A DNA stretch of 64,000 bases from Topomyia yanbarensis (lineage: Eukaryota; Arthropoda; Insecta; Diptera; Culicidae): NCBI RefSeq assembly GCF_030247195.1, contig NC_080671.1, positions 10,803,343 to 10,867,342 on the forward strand, written 5' to 3'. Both the position numbers and the translations under genes were made by a program. This document shows positions 1-10,677 of the stretch, one piece after another; position 1 is the stretch's first letter, and each line of letters begins with the position of its first letter. Under the pieces are notes generated by a model. That model saw only the letters and a list, made by a program, of their open reading frames with translations, did not search any database and was not told where the DNA came from.

Positions 1-544
1 CTCAAGTTATGGCACCAAGTGTTCCTTCGTTGACCCTAGTAGTGCTCCATTTGTTTACATTATTATTATTCCGGAGATGTCTTATTATTGATTATTGTCT
101 TAGTCTGGACGACTTTAAAGTGAATTTAACGTATAATAAAACTTTTTCCCGTTATAATGAGTTCATATCTTTGGCATGTTTTATTTTGTATTTAAGGGAG
201 GCGTCTGGTGTAGTGGGCAAAAAACCGATTTATTTTTCATTCGTTTAAGTATTAGTATTGAACCTCTAATCTCGCTGGCCACGCTGAACTTCTTTTATTT
301 GAAACAGCCATACATTCCTCGCACGTATTTGCTGTAACGCACGCAGGTTGCAATCTATTGGCAACTTTGAAAGCGTTTTTCTCGAAACTGCGTTTTTTTT
401 TAAATTGGCGGACAGGATAAGTCAAAAACTAATCAACGAATTGACTTGATTTTTTTTATGACAATGTGCAATATGTGTAGCCTTTCGATGAACCACAGAA
501 AACTGAATAAAAAAATTTTCTCGCTATTATTTTGTAGAAAAGTT
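1..544. other. AT-rich stretch, no gene seen
   Basis: No recognisable protein, RNA gene or bounded repeat. A short open frame at 9-248 has no family resemblance and no repeat partner in the window, so I do not call it. Confidence 0.5.
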
Positions 545-660
545 TTAGAGTAAAATATGAGATTTTTCGGTTTTCCTAAAGCCATTTTCCGACACTCAAA
601 CTTTTTTCAATTTTTTTTTGATCATTGAGTAACTACAGATTACAAATCTAATTCGGACTT
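545..660 (+). repeat. AT-rich dispersed repeat, fragment
   Basis: This piece is colinear with 7692-7810 on the same strand. Both read through a GATTTTTCGGTTTT motif, then CCATTTTCCGA, a poly-T run and an ACAAATC motif. Related AT-rich sequence recurs near 6870-7480, 15640-16260 and 32815-33300. No coding capacity is visible. It is probably a non-autonomous transposon or a degraded element of a high-copy family. Confidence 0.5.
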
Positions 661-1374
661 TTTAATTTTGGACAAAACAAGGGTCGAAAATTGAAAACTC
701 TACCATTTTGTTTTTTCTCGTTGGAAATGTTTCATTGTAGTACCGACCAGAGCCAAATCGATACAGAATATGATACTGTTTTGCTTTTTGCTTTCAGACG
801 ACTTGCTTCCACGAAATGATGACACTCGCCACCAAATCAAACGAGTTTGAGCAGTTGTTTTCAGCACCGCCATAATAAAAAAAACCTCTACCTGTAAAAA
901 GTTAAATTTTGGAATATTTTTGAAACAAATGGATTTATTTTCTAAAACACTTTTTTGGAGGAACCTGGCATTAACTATGTTCCTCTCCTCCTTCTCCATC
1001 GTTAGCACAGATCTTGGCCCTGAAGTCACTTTCTTCTGCCAGTGGTCACTGACCCCGATCAGAAACACATAACAGAAATATTTCAAAACTATATCTCGCA
1101 TTGTTACTTGTTATAAATTTCTGTTATTTTAACTACTAACGAGATCTAATTTATAACACAATATGTTACAAAAATTGTGTTATGTTATAATCTTGTTATT
1201 TCTTTCTGAACGGGACACGGTATCAGTCCGTAGAATCGGGAATGCCGTATTTCTTTCATGCGGCATACCTCGTCATGCCATTGCGTATTCGTGCACATTT
1301 GTAAAGCATCTTCTGGGTACCGCGCAGCTTTTATCTTGGCGCACTTCCCCATTTTGCTGTAAAAGTAAGATAAG
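661..1374. other. Unassigned sequence
   Basis: An open frame on the minus strand (700-1101, 133 residues) is the longest here. It shows no domain, signal peptide or compositional sign of coding, and I do not recognise it. Nothing else is supported. Confidence 0.4.
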
Positions 1375-1450
1375 TAAGTACCTAAACCACTATGAATCAT
1401 TCCTTGGATGGATCCTTCCAAGGAATGGTTTATAGTGGGTTAGGTATTTA
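1375..1450. repeat. Long hairpin, 34-bp arms
   Basis: The arms 1375-1408 and 1417-1450 are reverse complements with about five mismatches around an 8-bp loop. The central core is perfect (ATTCCTTGGA / TCCAAGGAAT). This is typical of a tiny fold-back MITE or an arm-only remnant. No clear target duplication flanks it. Confidence 0.75.
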
Positions 1451-1739
1451 CCTCGACGATTTACAATAGAGTGAAAATTTCAACGGACACTAGATTAAAA
1501 GCCCGTGTGCATCATAAAAATCAATCTGCGCAAGCTAAGGCCAAATTGTAACAAACGACTAGCTCAATCGGGTTTTATTTCATCCAGGGTCGGCTTTCAC
1601 ACTACTCAAGGGAGGACCCACAACCTTGACTTACATGATAGCACTTCTGACGAAAGAAACAGATCGACAATTAAGACAGACATAAGGTTCAGTGAAAAAG
1701 TTATACAAAACAAGAGAAATACATTTTAACTTATATATT

Positions 1740-2400
1740 TAATTTTCTTACATGACGAACACCGGTGCTGCCATCAGGAACTGTCGGGGCCCTTATTGCT
1801 TCGTGGTGCTAAGGAAGGGAGGCTGGAAAGAGTACTGGAACATTCTGTTGCTCGTGATGTGGATAGAGCGCGGAATGAAGAGGTCCGTTCTGAGTGATAA
1901 ACGGTTGCTTTATCCACGGTGATCGCGGATGCCGGGGGAACTCATCGGTATAGGTGCTCGGGTCCGGCCTCAAAAACGTCCGTTCCAGCACTCAGCGACA
2001 GCGTGTGGCACGGCGATATCGTATGTCGCACCGGTCACCAGCACCTCCTTCGACGACTAGGTGCTCTCTTCGTTGCTGATACGTACCGATTAGATAAACT
2101 TAGCTTATCAGCAGAAGTATCAATCGTTGGATCCTTATCAGCGATCGGACGTACAGATGTGACGTGACACACGTGGTGGTGCAGGGTAGTCCTGAAAACT
2201 CCTTTGAACCGCGCTGTCTGCAAAGCTGGCTCTGACTTCGAAGGAACGGAGACTTACTGCCGACACACAATAATTCTTTACCACAGTCCTTATCGTCCTT
2301 TTGTCGAGCTTTTCCCCCAAATTCCAGAAAAGGTCATCTTTTTCTAGCGGACTGTTGAAACCATGCCAAGCCTCCCACATGATAGAGCGAAAAAGAATCT
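1740..2400. other. GC-richer unique block, possible host exon relic
   Basis: Base composition rises well above the AT-rich neighbours and no repeat partner occurs in the window. Short overlapping frames exist on both strands (minus 1809-1991, plus 1919-2167, minus 2138-2380), none recognisable. It could be part of a host gene or an unrecognised element. The assignment is left open. Confidence 0.25.
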
Positions 2401-3110
2401 TTCCCCTGGCTCATTGCGCATGTGTCAGTGGCCTCAATCGGTAAAAATCTTTATCGTATCAGCGGGTACGTCGGTAGCAGTCTCATTGGTAGACCTATGA
2501 TAATTTTATTATGGCGGGCCCAATAATATACGAGAGCGTAGTGTGCGGTAATCCCAATTGGTGATTTGTCTCGAATTAATATTTGACCAAAGCTTTGAAT
2601 TAATTTTGAAGTAATTTATTCAATATTCATTATTTATTTAACATGCATTTTACAACATAAATAATAAGAAACTAAACTTAATAGAACAATACTAGTTGTA
2701 CACAATATTGTAGAAAACCTATCGGCTTATATGTACTCGTTACAAAAGAACCGACATTTAAACGATGTTCATGATATCAGGAGCTTTGTCGCGATTTACG
2801 TAACTTTTTATCACGACCAGTGCAGTAAAATTTCATTTCATTCAATCGAAACTGAATGAACGCAGTCAATCAGTCGTCCACGGTAGCATTCATATTCATT
2901 TATCGCATCAGTTGCTGTTGATCTGAAGCTCGGTTCATGGCACTTCACTCACCGTTGCTTTCAAATGAGTCGCAATTCATATTCAACCTCCTTCGATTGA
3001 TCCTCTCAAATGAATAGATCCGCTTTCAATTTACCCAGTGAGCACCAGTCAAATGAGATCCGGGTAAACCTAAGACAAGAAGAGACAACTGGCTTCGTAT
3101 TTTTTGATAT
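2401..3110. other. AT-rich, TTCATT/AATGAA-rich sequence
   Basis: About 2830-3000 is dense in self-complementary TTCATTCA / TGAATGA words, like 4690-4990 and 8270-8640. This suggests fragments of one degraded family, but I could not define ends. No gene is seen. Confidence 0.3.
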
Positions 3111-4168
3111 CTTGCCTTTCTTGTGCCATATGACAGATGAGTGTATGCAGCTAGCGAAGTTGGCAGTGCAGCCATTTTCTTTGTCATATTTAGATATGTT
3201 GCTAGAATTCACATAATAATGACCGTTTTATTAACACACATTTCGCCAACATTTATCTGGTACTAATCAATCCAACATTTTTATCACATATTATATGTTT
3301 CTAGCAAATTTGGCCAGCATAACAGCCTATTCATCAGAATCAAATTTGCAATAAAAATGTAATAGAGATGAACGTACTACTAAATAACGTTTTTCATTGC
3401 AACCAGTTCCAATAAGCTGTTTTTACTAAATTCATTATTTTTCGAATTTAAGAAATTTTGAAAAAGAAAGTATGCTATGATAATTATACGAAGCTGTCAA
3501 ATTCATTGTTGCAATCAAATATGTAATTCAGCCATTTTCTTTGCACCTCTACCAATATTTTCCTGTATACAATTCCGATGACATGGTAAAGGAGTAAAAT
3601 ACTTCCACACTGGTTCTATTGGAGCACATTACGAGCACAGTCTACAGACACGAGAATTGTCGATGTTCTCTTTCAGAAAGAATTCGAAAAGATTTTGCTC
3701 GATACGAATGCTATAAACTAGCCATATCGAAGGTAGGTTTATTGATGTGAGGTAACCAATAGTTGATTCTCCGAATTAACAAGTTGGGTTCGGATCGGAT
3801 TTCTCAAAATTATAAATTTTCTGGTTCGGGTCGGGTTTGGGTTTATCGAATTTTGAAATTCTCGGGTTCGGGTCGGGTTCGGGTTTTACAAAATTTTCAT
3901 TCTCGAGTTCGGATCATTCAATTCTAAAATGTTCGGCTCAGATCGGATTCGGGTTTTTAAAATTTTATGATTTCGGGCTCGGGTCGGGTCCGGATTTTTC
4001 AATTTTCAAACTGTTGGGTTCGGGTTCGAAAAAATTAAAACCTGGCCATCTCTATATTATAGCATCATATCTAAATATGATAAAAAAAATTGGCTGCACT
4101 GCCAACCTCGCTAGCTGCATACAGTCATCTGTCAACAATTATTCAGCAGGGTACAAGAAAGGCAAGAA
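3111..4168. mobile_element. Inverted-repeat element, non-autonomous
   Basis: The left arm 3111-3202 is the reverse complement of the right arm at about 4064-4168. Both contain TATCTAAATATGA, then GGCTGCACTGCCAAC, then GCTAGCTGCATACA and CATCTGTCA, with a few mismatches and small indels. The ~0.9 kb between has no transposase and includes a degenerate GGTTCGGGTC tandem repeat. It is likely a MITE or fold-back element of unknown superfamily. The outer ends and target duplication are not resolved. Confidence 0.6.
3786..4040 (+). repeat. Degenerate GGTTCGGGTCGGG tandem repeat
   Basis: Roughly four to five copies of a ~55-60-bp unit alternate a G-rich part (GGTTCGGGTCGGGTTCGGG type) with an A/T part (AAAATTTT type). 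The 117-residue frame over 3837-4190 is an artefact of this repeat plus the inverted-repeat arm. Confidence 0.75.
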
Positions 4169-4196
4169 AACTAATGGCGATTTCGCTTGAACCTGA

Positions 4197-4275
4197 AACT
4201 GAGTCAGGTTCTAACCCCAACCGCTGTCAGTTCATACGTTTTGACAGCAGTTGGGGTTAGGAACTGACTCAGTTT
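4197..4275. repeat. Hairpin, 33-34-bp arms, dispersed family
   Basis: Arms 4197-4229 and 4242-4275 pair with two or three mismatches (AACTGAGTCAGG, TAACCCCAACCGCTGTCA and their complements). A diverged relative occurs at 59281-59396 with the same GGGTCGGGTTCTA and CCCCAACCGCT words. A small MITE family is the simplest explanation. Confidence 0.7.
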
Positions 4276-4974
4276 TGCCTCAAACAAAAACCACATAAAA
4301 ATACAGAGACAACTGCTCCAAGATGAAGAGAATGAAAGGTTCGGAACATTTGTCATTTTTGAGTGTGTTTGTTTTATTCTTGTAAATTTAAGCATGGCCG
4401 CCGGGCCCCTGGTAGTAAACATAAACATCAGAACGAGCATCCCGATTCTTTGGCGCACGATGAAAATAGAGAAAATACCGGGTTTCCCTTCGGATATTCC
4501 GATTCGACACTTTTTAGGGACACTTTATCTCGAAACTACTAATAAAAATAATTATTACCAAAACAAAACTTATATTAACAGAAAAGCCCACAACGTCATT
4601 TGTTTATTCTTTTCTTTTTCACCTTCACCTCACTCATACAGAGAAAAATTGTTCCTACTTGTATCCGTCTTGAGTTGCCTCGCCTTACCCTATATGTATT
4701 TATTATCTTGGTCGGAGTTATTTTCATGTCAGTGAGTGTTCGTTCATATTGATTTGTGAGTGGTTCATTGGAATGGTTCACTTCCATTAGCTGAGACCGT
4801 GCTAATGTGAGGTTGGTTTTCAATAGAAACTAAACAGGCAAAAACGTCAAATGACCAGAGCCTGTTATTCAATTGACAGTGAACTCTGAGTGACTCAAAT
4901 GAAGACGGCAGCAGAACTCAATTGATATAGTGCCGGTATGCTTACAGTGAATGACTCGTAGTTTCACTTGAAAC
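4276..4974. other. Unassigned AT-rich sequence
   Basis: Open frames at 4204-4458 (minus) and 4394-4735 (plus) have no recognisable content. Part of 4690-4980 is TTCA/TGAA-rich. No gene is called. Confidence 0.35.
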
Positions 4975-4999
4975 GAATATTTTCGTTTGAAATTGATAT

Positions 5000-5965
5000 T
5001 TTACCGCACTGATCACGACATCATGATACTCTATTCATGAGTATACTATCGGATTTTTTTGACAGAGTAGCGCAATTTATATTTATGATTTCAGCGCCTT
5101 AGTCCCGATTGTCGTAATTTATATTCATGTAAACGTGATATTTTAGTCACGAGTTTCGTATTGCATGATTCTAGAAAGGTAGTGTGATCATGATTTCAGG
5201 ATCTTAGTTACGATTTTCGTAATTTACGTGCACGCTATCGTGATATTTCATTGTTTAGCTGCCTTTCGAATTTGACAAGTGGAGTAATGTAACTCATGTT
5301 AATAATTTTCGTAATTTTTCTTCGTCTTACTGTGATACACTATTTTTTAATTACTGTCGGATTTTTCTCTCGGACTAACGTGACAATATGGACTGGATCA
5401 TAAAACTGAAGGCACAAATCCCCGACTATGTACGGGGAACGTGCCATTTGAGCCAATATATTCTGATTCCTGATGATGTAGTTTTCCTTTTCCGCACGGA
5501 CATCACATTGAACCTTATCAAATGAAAACGATGTTTGAGGTCCTAAAAGTTTTGTATATATGCTGCTCGCACCTGTTACTACTCGCTGCCATCTGGACAT
5601 AACTATATGCTATTTCATGAAATAAACCCAAATTTTGTGAAATAGTTCACATGAAAATTTGCTGACCATGTGTAGATTTGCATCAAATTGGAAATGATTA
5701 GGGATATTTTTTAAATATCACAAGCACTAAGGATAGATCGTGAATCATGTACTAGCAATCATGAACCAGTTCATAAATTTATAATTTTTTTATGATTTTG
5801 TGAACTATTTCACGAGCACGAATGTCGTGACTATTAAACTAAGAATCATTAGCTAGTTCACGAATAAAGGAACATATTACGATGATTGACAGGATTCATA
5901 AATAATATTCCGTGTTCCATGAAATAATTCACGAGGAAATATATTTTAATTTTGTGAACACAATC
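5000..5965 (+). repeat. Dispersed repeat A, copy 1
   Basis: This stretch is colinear on the same strand with 46480-47700. Shared landmarks in order are ATTCATGAGT, CTTAGTC.CGATT, GAATTTGACA..TGGAGTAATGT, AACGTGACAA.ATG.ACTGGATCATAAAA, TTTTGTAT..GC.GCTCG.ACCT, GATTAGGGATAT, and ATCGTGAATCATGTACTA followed by ATGAACCAGTTCA. No long frame is conserved between the copies. It is a moderately old interspersed element of unknown class, rich in TCATGA and CACGAG words. Confidence 0.75.
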
Positions 5966-6869
5966 ACACACGAAACCCGTATCCCCTTCCCTAGGTTGAT
6001 GGGTTTGACGGTATTGCAAACATAATCAAGCACATTTCGTGCATCAGTTTTAAAGACAATTGCTTCATGATGATTAACGCATTAAGCCTCGATAGAAGTG
6101 CATCGAGGAGACCGATAGGGCTAAAGAGCCTTTTTGCCTTTTTAAGTTTTTGGTTACCGAGTGGCGTAGCCAGGGAAGGTTTTGGGAGTAAACCCAAACT
6201 CCCTCAACCAAAATTAATTGGAGGGAAAAAAATATTTGATGATTAATTTAAATAAACATTGTACAATAATAATTTTGGAAGTATAGCGTCTGATCACTAC
6301 ATTGAGAACCTCTTGCTTTGCGCATCATGGGGACCTTTGGAAAATTGTGGGAATCGGATCTTGTAACTAATCTCTTAACCGAGGTCCCATAGTTGTCAAA
6401 TTATCGTGAGCTCTTTTTTAAGGGATGTTCCGAAATATGGATTAGGGACAATGCTTCGAATGGAAAGCGAAAGTTTGGTCAGCTTGAATGTTTATCAGCA
6501 TAAGTTTCCTCTCCGAAAAACTGTATACATTTCAATATTTACAAAAAATATACCTTTCGACAATGCGCAGAGTTGCGATAAAATCTCAATATAAATAACA
6601 ACAGTAACTTTCTGGAAAGTAGAATGAAAAAGATGAAAAATTATGTTTTCCGTTTGTCTCTAGCCGATCAGGATACCGTTTTATGAGCATTTTATTTTTG
6701 TTATATCATCAATTACAGATTCTACTATGTGTGTTGAGTTGAAAGATATAATAAAATGTAATAAAAATGTGTATACAAGGACTCGATCTGGAGTTGTGAA
6801 CTTTAATAGGGAAGAAAACTATAATTAATGCTTAAAACTTTTTTTTGCGGTCACGATCATATTATTTCG
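5966..6869. other. Unassigned, with a GTGGCGTAGCCAG motif
   Basis: At about 6165 there is AGTGGCGTAGCCAGG, a word commonly found at the ends of some DNA transposons; its inverse occurs at 33287-33300. A 68-residue minus frame (5991-6197) spans it and is probably repeat-derived. No bounded element could be defined. Confidence 0.3.
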
Positions 6870-7060
6870 AAATTGTTAACATTGAATAGTTAGTATCCTT
6901 GAAAAATATTACAACGTAAAGCAGCACTTCTAAAAAACAAATTTTGGCGGTAAATCCTCCTAGAGGTAACTATTTTTTATTTATTCTTAAAAAAAATAGT
7001 TCGAAATTTAATGTCTTCTGCGAAGTTTTCGAACATACTATTTCAAACAATTTAGTTCAT

Positions 7061-7176
7061 GGAACGGGCAAAGCATAGTTGGTAAGCCGATTGCTTTGCA
7101 CGCTACAGTTTTTTCTAAATTGTAAATGAGCCGGAAGACCCTGAGGTTAAAGCCTCTATAATAATAATAAAAAAAA
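7061..7176 (+). mobile_element. tRNA-derived SINE, copy 2 (internally deleted)
   Basis: It begins with an A-box-like AGCATAGTTGGTAAGC, continues CCGATTGCTTTGCACGC, then jumps past the B-box to TTCTAAATTG..AATGAG. It ends GGTTAAAGCCTCTATAATAATAAT plus an A run. The order matches 7486-7652, with the B-box region deleted. SINEs are mobilised by LINE machinery in trans; this copy cannot be transcribed from a complete internal promoter. Confidence 0.65.
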
Positions 7177-7474
7177 TCTTTGTTGAAGACATTCCATAAC
7201 TAATTTTGTTGAAGACATGAATACTCCGTCTATTCAGAATATCGAAATATATTTGACTATATGCGTAAAAACCTTTAAAATAAGATATTCTGATATTACT
7301 GAAATAAATCTGTTTTACTGTGCATAAACAACAAAATTCACATTCTATTCAAGGTAGTCTCTGATGCTTACAATTAAAAGTTTCTTAACTATCGTTTCAT
7401 ATCTCGATATATTGAATTTATATAGGCTTCATATTGTTGTTTAAAATGACATTATCAAAAACTTTGCTGAAGAC
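7177..7474 (+). repeat. AT-rich dispersed repeat fragment
   Basis: The text around 7446 (ATGACATTATCAAAAACTTTG..GAAGAC) matches 32816-32850 (ATGACATTATCAAAAAGTTTGCAGAAGGC). This shows that both belong to one high-copy AT-rich family. No coding content. Confidence 0.5.
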
Positions 7475-7485
7475 ACTAAATTTCT

Positions 7486-7652
7486 CGGGGGTGGGCGTAG
7501 CGTAGTTCGTAAATCGATTGCCTTGTACGCAGCGCACCTGGGTTCGAGTCCCGACACCGCACATAGGATTAGAAATTTTTCATAAGAGATTTTTCTAACC
7601 CGAAGAGGTGAATGACCTTAAGGTTAAAACCTCTATAATCGAAATAAAAAAA
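7486..7652 (+). mobile_element. tRNA-derived SINE, copy 1, with target duplication
   Basis: An RNA polymerase III A-box-like TAGCGTAGTTCGTAA lies near the start. A consensus B-box GGTTCGAGTCC sits at 7551-7561. The body ends in AACCTCTATAATCGAAAT plus an A run. The flanks carry an 11-bp target duplication, ACTAAATTTCT (7475-7485) and ACTAAATCTCT (7653-7663). The SINE has landed inside the AT-rich dispersed repeat. Copies at 7061-7176 and 51848-52005 support a family. The tRNA-like head does not fold into a usable tRNA, so it is not a tRNA gene. Confidence 0.85.
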
Positions 7653-7810
7653 ACTAAATCTCTTACTATTTTTGAAGTTACTTCTCCATAATTACTTCTA
7701 GGAGATTTAAGATTTTTCGGTTTTTATGAAGCCATTTTCCGAAACCCGAACTTTTTTTCTATTTTATTGGTTCTTCAAATAAACAAGTCTAAACTTTACA
7801 AATCCTGTTG
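7653..7810 (+). repeat. AT-rich dispersed repeat, interrupted by the SINE
   Basis: This continues the repeat that stops at 7485; the sequence from 7692 matches 545-660. No coding content. Confidence 0.5.
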
Positions 7811-7913
7811 ATTTCAGTGAAACTTTCCAACTGTCTCGCTCAGCCTAGCCCTCTATATTAAAATCCATTTCACTTTTCTGAGTTGTCGCTCATTCTGAAA
7901 GGTAATACTCAGG

Positions 7914-8222
7914 TTAGCACACAGCAAACATCTGGTTGAGCTTTACTTCCATAAACATTAATTGTAATGCTTCGTGTTTCAGGAAATTGAATTCCCCTTC
8001 TTCTGTTTGCGTCCAGTAAAATACATCCGACTTCGCTAGATTTCTTAAAAATTTTGTTGTGCTTGCTCTCTTGAATGTAAACCGTTTCGAAAAATTTATC
8101 AATCCCAAAAAGCTTTTCATTTCCAACTGAGGCTGCTGTCTTAGAAAATCCTTTATTGCTTCCCATGTTCCTTCCTCGACTCGCAGGCCATCGTGAGACA
8201 TTGAAAACTCAAGAAACTTCAC
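7914..8222 (-). pseudogene. Ty3/gypsy reverse transcriptase fragment
   Basis: The 102-codon frame resembles the end of a gypsy-type reverse transcriptase and the start of the tethered RNase H. It contains a FLGL-type motif (MKSFLGLINFSKRF), then FLRNLAKSD.FYWT, and EFNFLKHEAL. In Ty3/gypsy Pol these lie just after the catalytic palm. Nothing of the palm, protease or integrase is near, and no LTR is seen, so this is a scrap. It ends at its 5' side at about 8222, where homology stops. Confidence 0.8.
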
Positions 8223-8940
8223 CGTTTGTTAGAGTAACACGCATTTGTCGTTATTTATGCTCACACTCAGAGTTAAAAATAATCGAATTCATTGAATGGA
8301 AATTGATCATATTCAGCCGCGTTCATTTTCAATATTCAGTGACGCAGATGAAAACGACAAACGAACAAACCGCCCATTCATCCATGCAGATCTTCATTCG
8401 TCTCCGAATATTACACGAAGCGACCGTGCAGCATCGAATCAAACCCATCAAAGTGTTACAATGTAAGCGATGATGATTGTTGTTTCATATGCTTTACCAA
8501 CATTTGAAAATATTTTTCTAGATAGTTTGTGAAATGAATATATTGTACGACATTCAACTGAATGAATAACATGGATATTTGATGAATATTTTTTCTATTT
8601 ACCGCGAGTCGCATCAGATTCATTTTCAACCGTCAAAAAAGAGCTTCGATTACTTTTAACTCTGTTCACACTATGATTTCTTAGACGGTTTAAAACTGCT
8701 TCGAGATTTTTATCATGCTCCTCTTTGGTCTTCCCGTGTACTATGAATTTACAAACGCGGTATCAAGAGGGAACCCTACAAACACTCGTGTTTGCGCGAC
8801 CACTAATTGGGTACGTCCAGAAGTCCCTACTCGGCTCTTAAAGCCTAAGTCCAATAAAAAAGATGATCCACTAGAGAACACGTTCCATGGTGACATGACC
8901 GGGAACTGCATTAATATGGACGAACCCACTCTCTTCTAGC
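8223..8940. other. Unassigned, TTCATT-rich sequence
   Basis: Frames at 8156-8473 and 8715-8939 (plus) are short and unrecognised. The sequence is rich in GAATGA/TCATTC words like 2830-3000, suggesting degraded repeat. Confidence 0.3.
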
Positions 8941-9180
8941 ATCTGAACCGTTCACCGAAAATTAGATATCAAATTCACGGTCCGCGCGCGATCATCCAAG
9001 AACATACGCGAATATGCCAATTGGCCCGGTTATAAAATCGACTTTATACACGCGAAGTTACATACACGCTAGCACGCGCGACATACAAACGCATACGCGT
9101 TCGAACACGTTAACTCGAGCCCTTCGCGATCATACACATGATCGTGAAGTTCCCACGCCCGCACATATCTGAACCGTGAA
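8941..9180. other. CpG-rich patch with many CGCG words
   Basis: The patch carries repeated ACGCG/CGCGA words (for example ACACGCGAAG, AGCACGCGCGAC, CATACGCGTTCG) in otherwise AT-rich DNA. It is bordered by similar ATCTGAACCGT words at 8940 and 9168. It has no open frame of note. It could be a promoter-like or repeat-derived block; function unknown. Confidence 0.35.
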
Positions 9181-9600
9181 ATGAATATCACATTTGGCAT
9201 CATGGCCCGCTGAAATTGGCCTTAAACAGTGTTTTAGTGGGCGACATTTCCCGTCTCATCTGCAACTGCAGTGAGTGATTCAGAAGGGGACCCTAGCTCT
9301 ACAGCTCCAGTAGGACAACTTTCGAAAAAAACAAAAATTCGCGCACGAAAACCAGATCATGTTCAAGATCTAATTGGTCGTGAATCAGTTCACGTCGTAT
9401 ATTTGGACTCTGAATAATGTTTCCAAATCTATGAATAAAATCACGAGTCAACCTTGGGTTTAGTTGCCATTATTATAATAAATCAAAAAAAATACTTTAG
9501 TTTCAAGCTCTAGGTTAAGAATAGCGAATTTGCGGCTGTCGTCCCTTTCCAACATAAACGCATCTACGGAAAATGCTGCACAGACAAACTAGCCTGAAAA
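9181..9600. other. Unassigned sequence
   Basis: Around 9350-9460 there are ATCGTGAATCAGTTCACG-like words recalling dispersed repeat A, but no extended alignment. No gene. Confidence 0.3.
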
Positions 9601-9617
9601 AAAACATTGCTTACGCT

Positions 9618-9735
9618 TCCCAACTAGTACCTATTATAAATCCCACTTTATAAGATCTCGATTCAACCCTGTATTGCGTCAAGAAAAATCCTCACAATAT
9701 ACCTATTTTTCATGCACTGTAACTCCTAAGCACAG
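9618..9735 (+). repeat. Dispersed repeat B, copy 1
   Basis: Colinear with 18290-18405 on the plus strand: TATTATAAATCCCA, AAGATCTC, TATTGCGTC, CCTATTTTT.TGC and TGTAAC. This is an AT-rich non-coding interspersed repeat. Confidence 0.55.
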
Positions 9736-9774
9736 ATGTTTACTTGTGCTGAGCACAGATTTCAAAATATAATT

Positions 9775-9935
9775 CCTGCAGGGATGCAACTACTACTGCT
9801 TGTTGATTGTTCTGCCTGCCTTCTCTCTCTCGCTCTTGTGTATGTTCATGTCGTCTTCGTTAGAGCAGTTTTAGTTTTCACTGTTGATTGTAAGATTCTT
9901 TTTGTGTCTGTTTGATTCTAGTATAGCCGAATTCA
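9775..9935 (+). repeat. Dispersed repeat C, copy 1
   Basis: Similar to 24995-25140 on the same strand: CTGCTTGTTGATT, TTCTC.CTCGCTC.TGT, ATGTCGTC, CGTTAGAGCA and TTTTCGCTGTT-like words follow in the same order. The second copy lies next to an ORF1 retroposon fragment, so repeat C may belong to that element's flank or to a related element. Confidence 0.55.
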
Positions 9936-10158
9936 AGTTTAATACTTCACACAGTTGGTTTGGTGCTATCGAGGACGGCAATAAATTATGAGCCGGTTCT
10001 CTGTGGTGTTGTGTAGTGTACCGATTGGTTTGGTACATGGACGATATGTGCGAAACTTTCTTTGAATATAGGAAATAGAATGTTCATTTTATTTTCGTCA
10101 TTTTATTGCACTATTCCTTTACGAACCTACACATGATAATATTTTATGTTGTTTTTAA

Positions 10159-10677
10159 CCCATTCATGCCCATGTTGTTTGTGGACAACAACATTTTCAA
10201 ACAGTTATAACTTTAAATTGAGGCGAGATTCGTTCACAAAAACAAGTAAGGCTCATTAATGTGATTATTGCCTTTAATTTGAATATTAACAGTTACAAGG
10301 ATCAGCTCTAGAACTGAAGTTATTGCAGTTAGTCTGATTGGATTCCGATGGAGCAGTGCTGCCAGGGACAGTTCACGTTGACGACGGAAAATTATTTTTT
10401 CATATATCTTCGTTATGGTGCAACATTATTGAAAACTGATAAAACTTATCAATTTAGACTGTCGTTGGCTACGTTTTCCACGTAATTGGACTATTGTAAT
10501 TATTGTAGGAGAATTGTATTGAGCATTAGAAGGTGAAAATTGACCAGCTTCCTGCACTGCCATGGAAGCACCTATCTTTATGAAAATATGCTTTTCGTGT
10601 TTCTTGACCCCATCGTTTTCAAAGAAAAATAGTTTTGAAACCCTACATGCACTAGAAAAAAGTTGGGCATGAAAGGG
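10159..10677. mobile_element. piggyBac-like MITE with TTAA target
   Basis: The ends are inverted: CCCATTCATGCCCA at 10159 and TGGGCATGAAAGGG ending at 10677. TTAA is present at 10155-10158 and again at 10678-10681. TTAA duplication with C/G-rich termini beginning CCC is the hallmark of the piggyBac superfamily. At 519 bp without a transposase frame it is non-autonomous. The minus frame 10578-10790 spans the end and is spurious. Confidence 0.8.

Noticed and set aside
3837..4190. 117-residue Gly/Phe/Ser-rich protein
   Set aside because: Made of the GGTTCGGGTC tandem repeat and an inverted-repeat arm.
7486..7652. Functional tRNA gene
   Set aside because: A- and B-box are present but acceptor and anticodon stems do not form; A-rich tail and target duplication show a SINE.
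7909..8166. 85-residue minus frame
   Set aside because: Alternative frame of the gypsy reverse transcriptase scrap.
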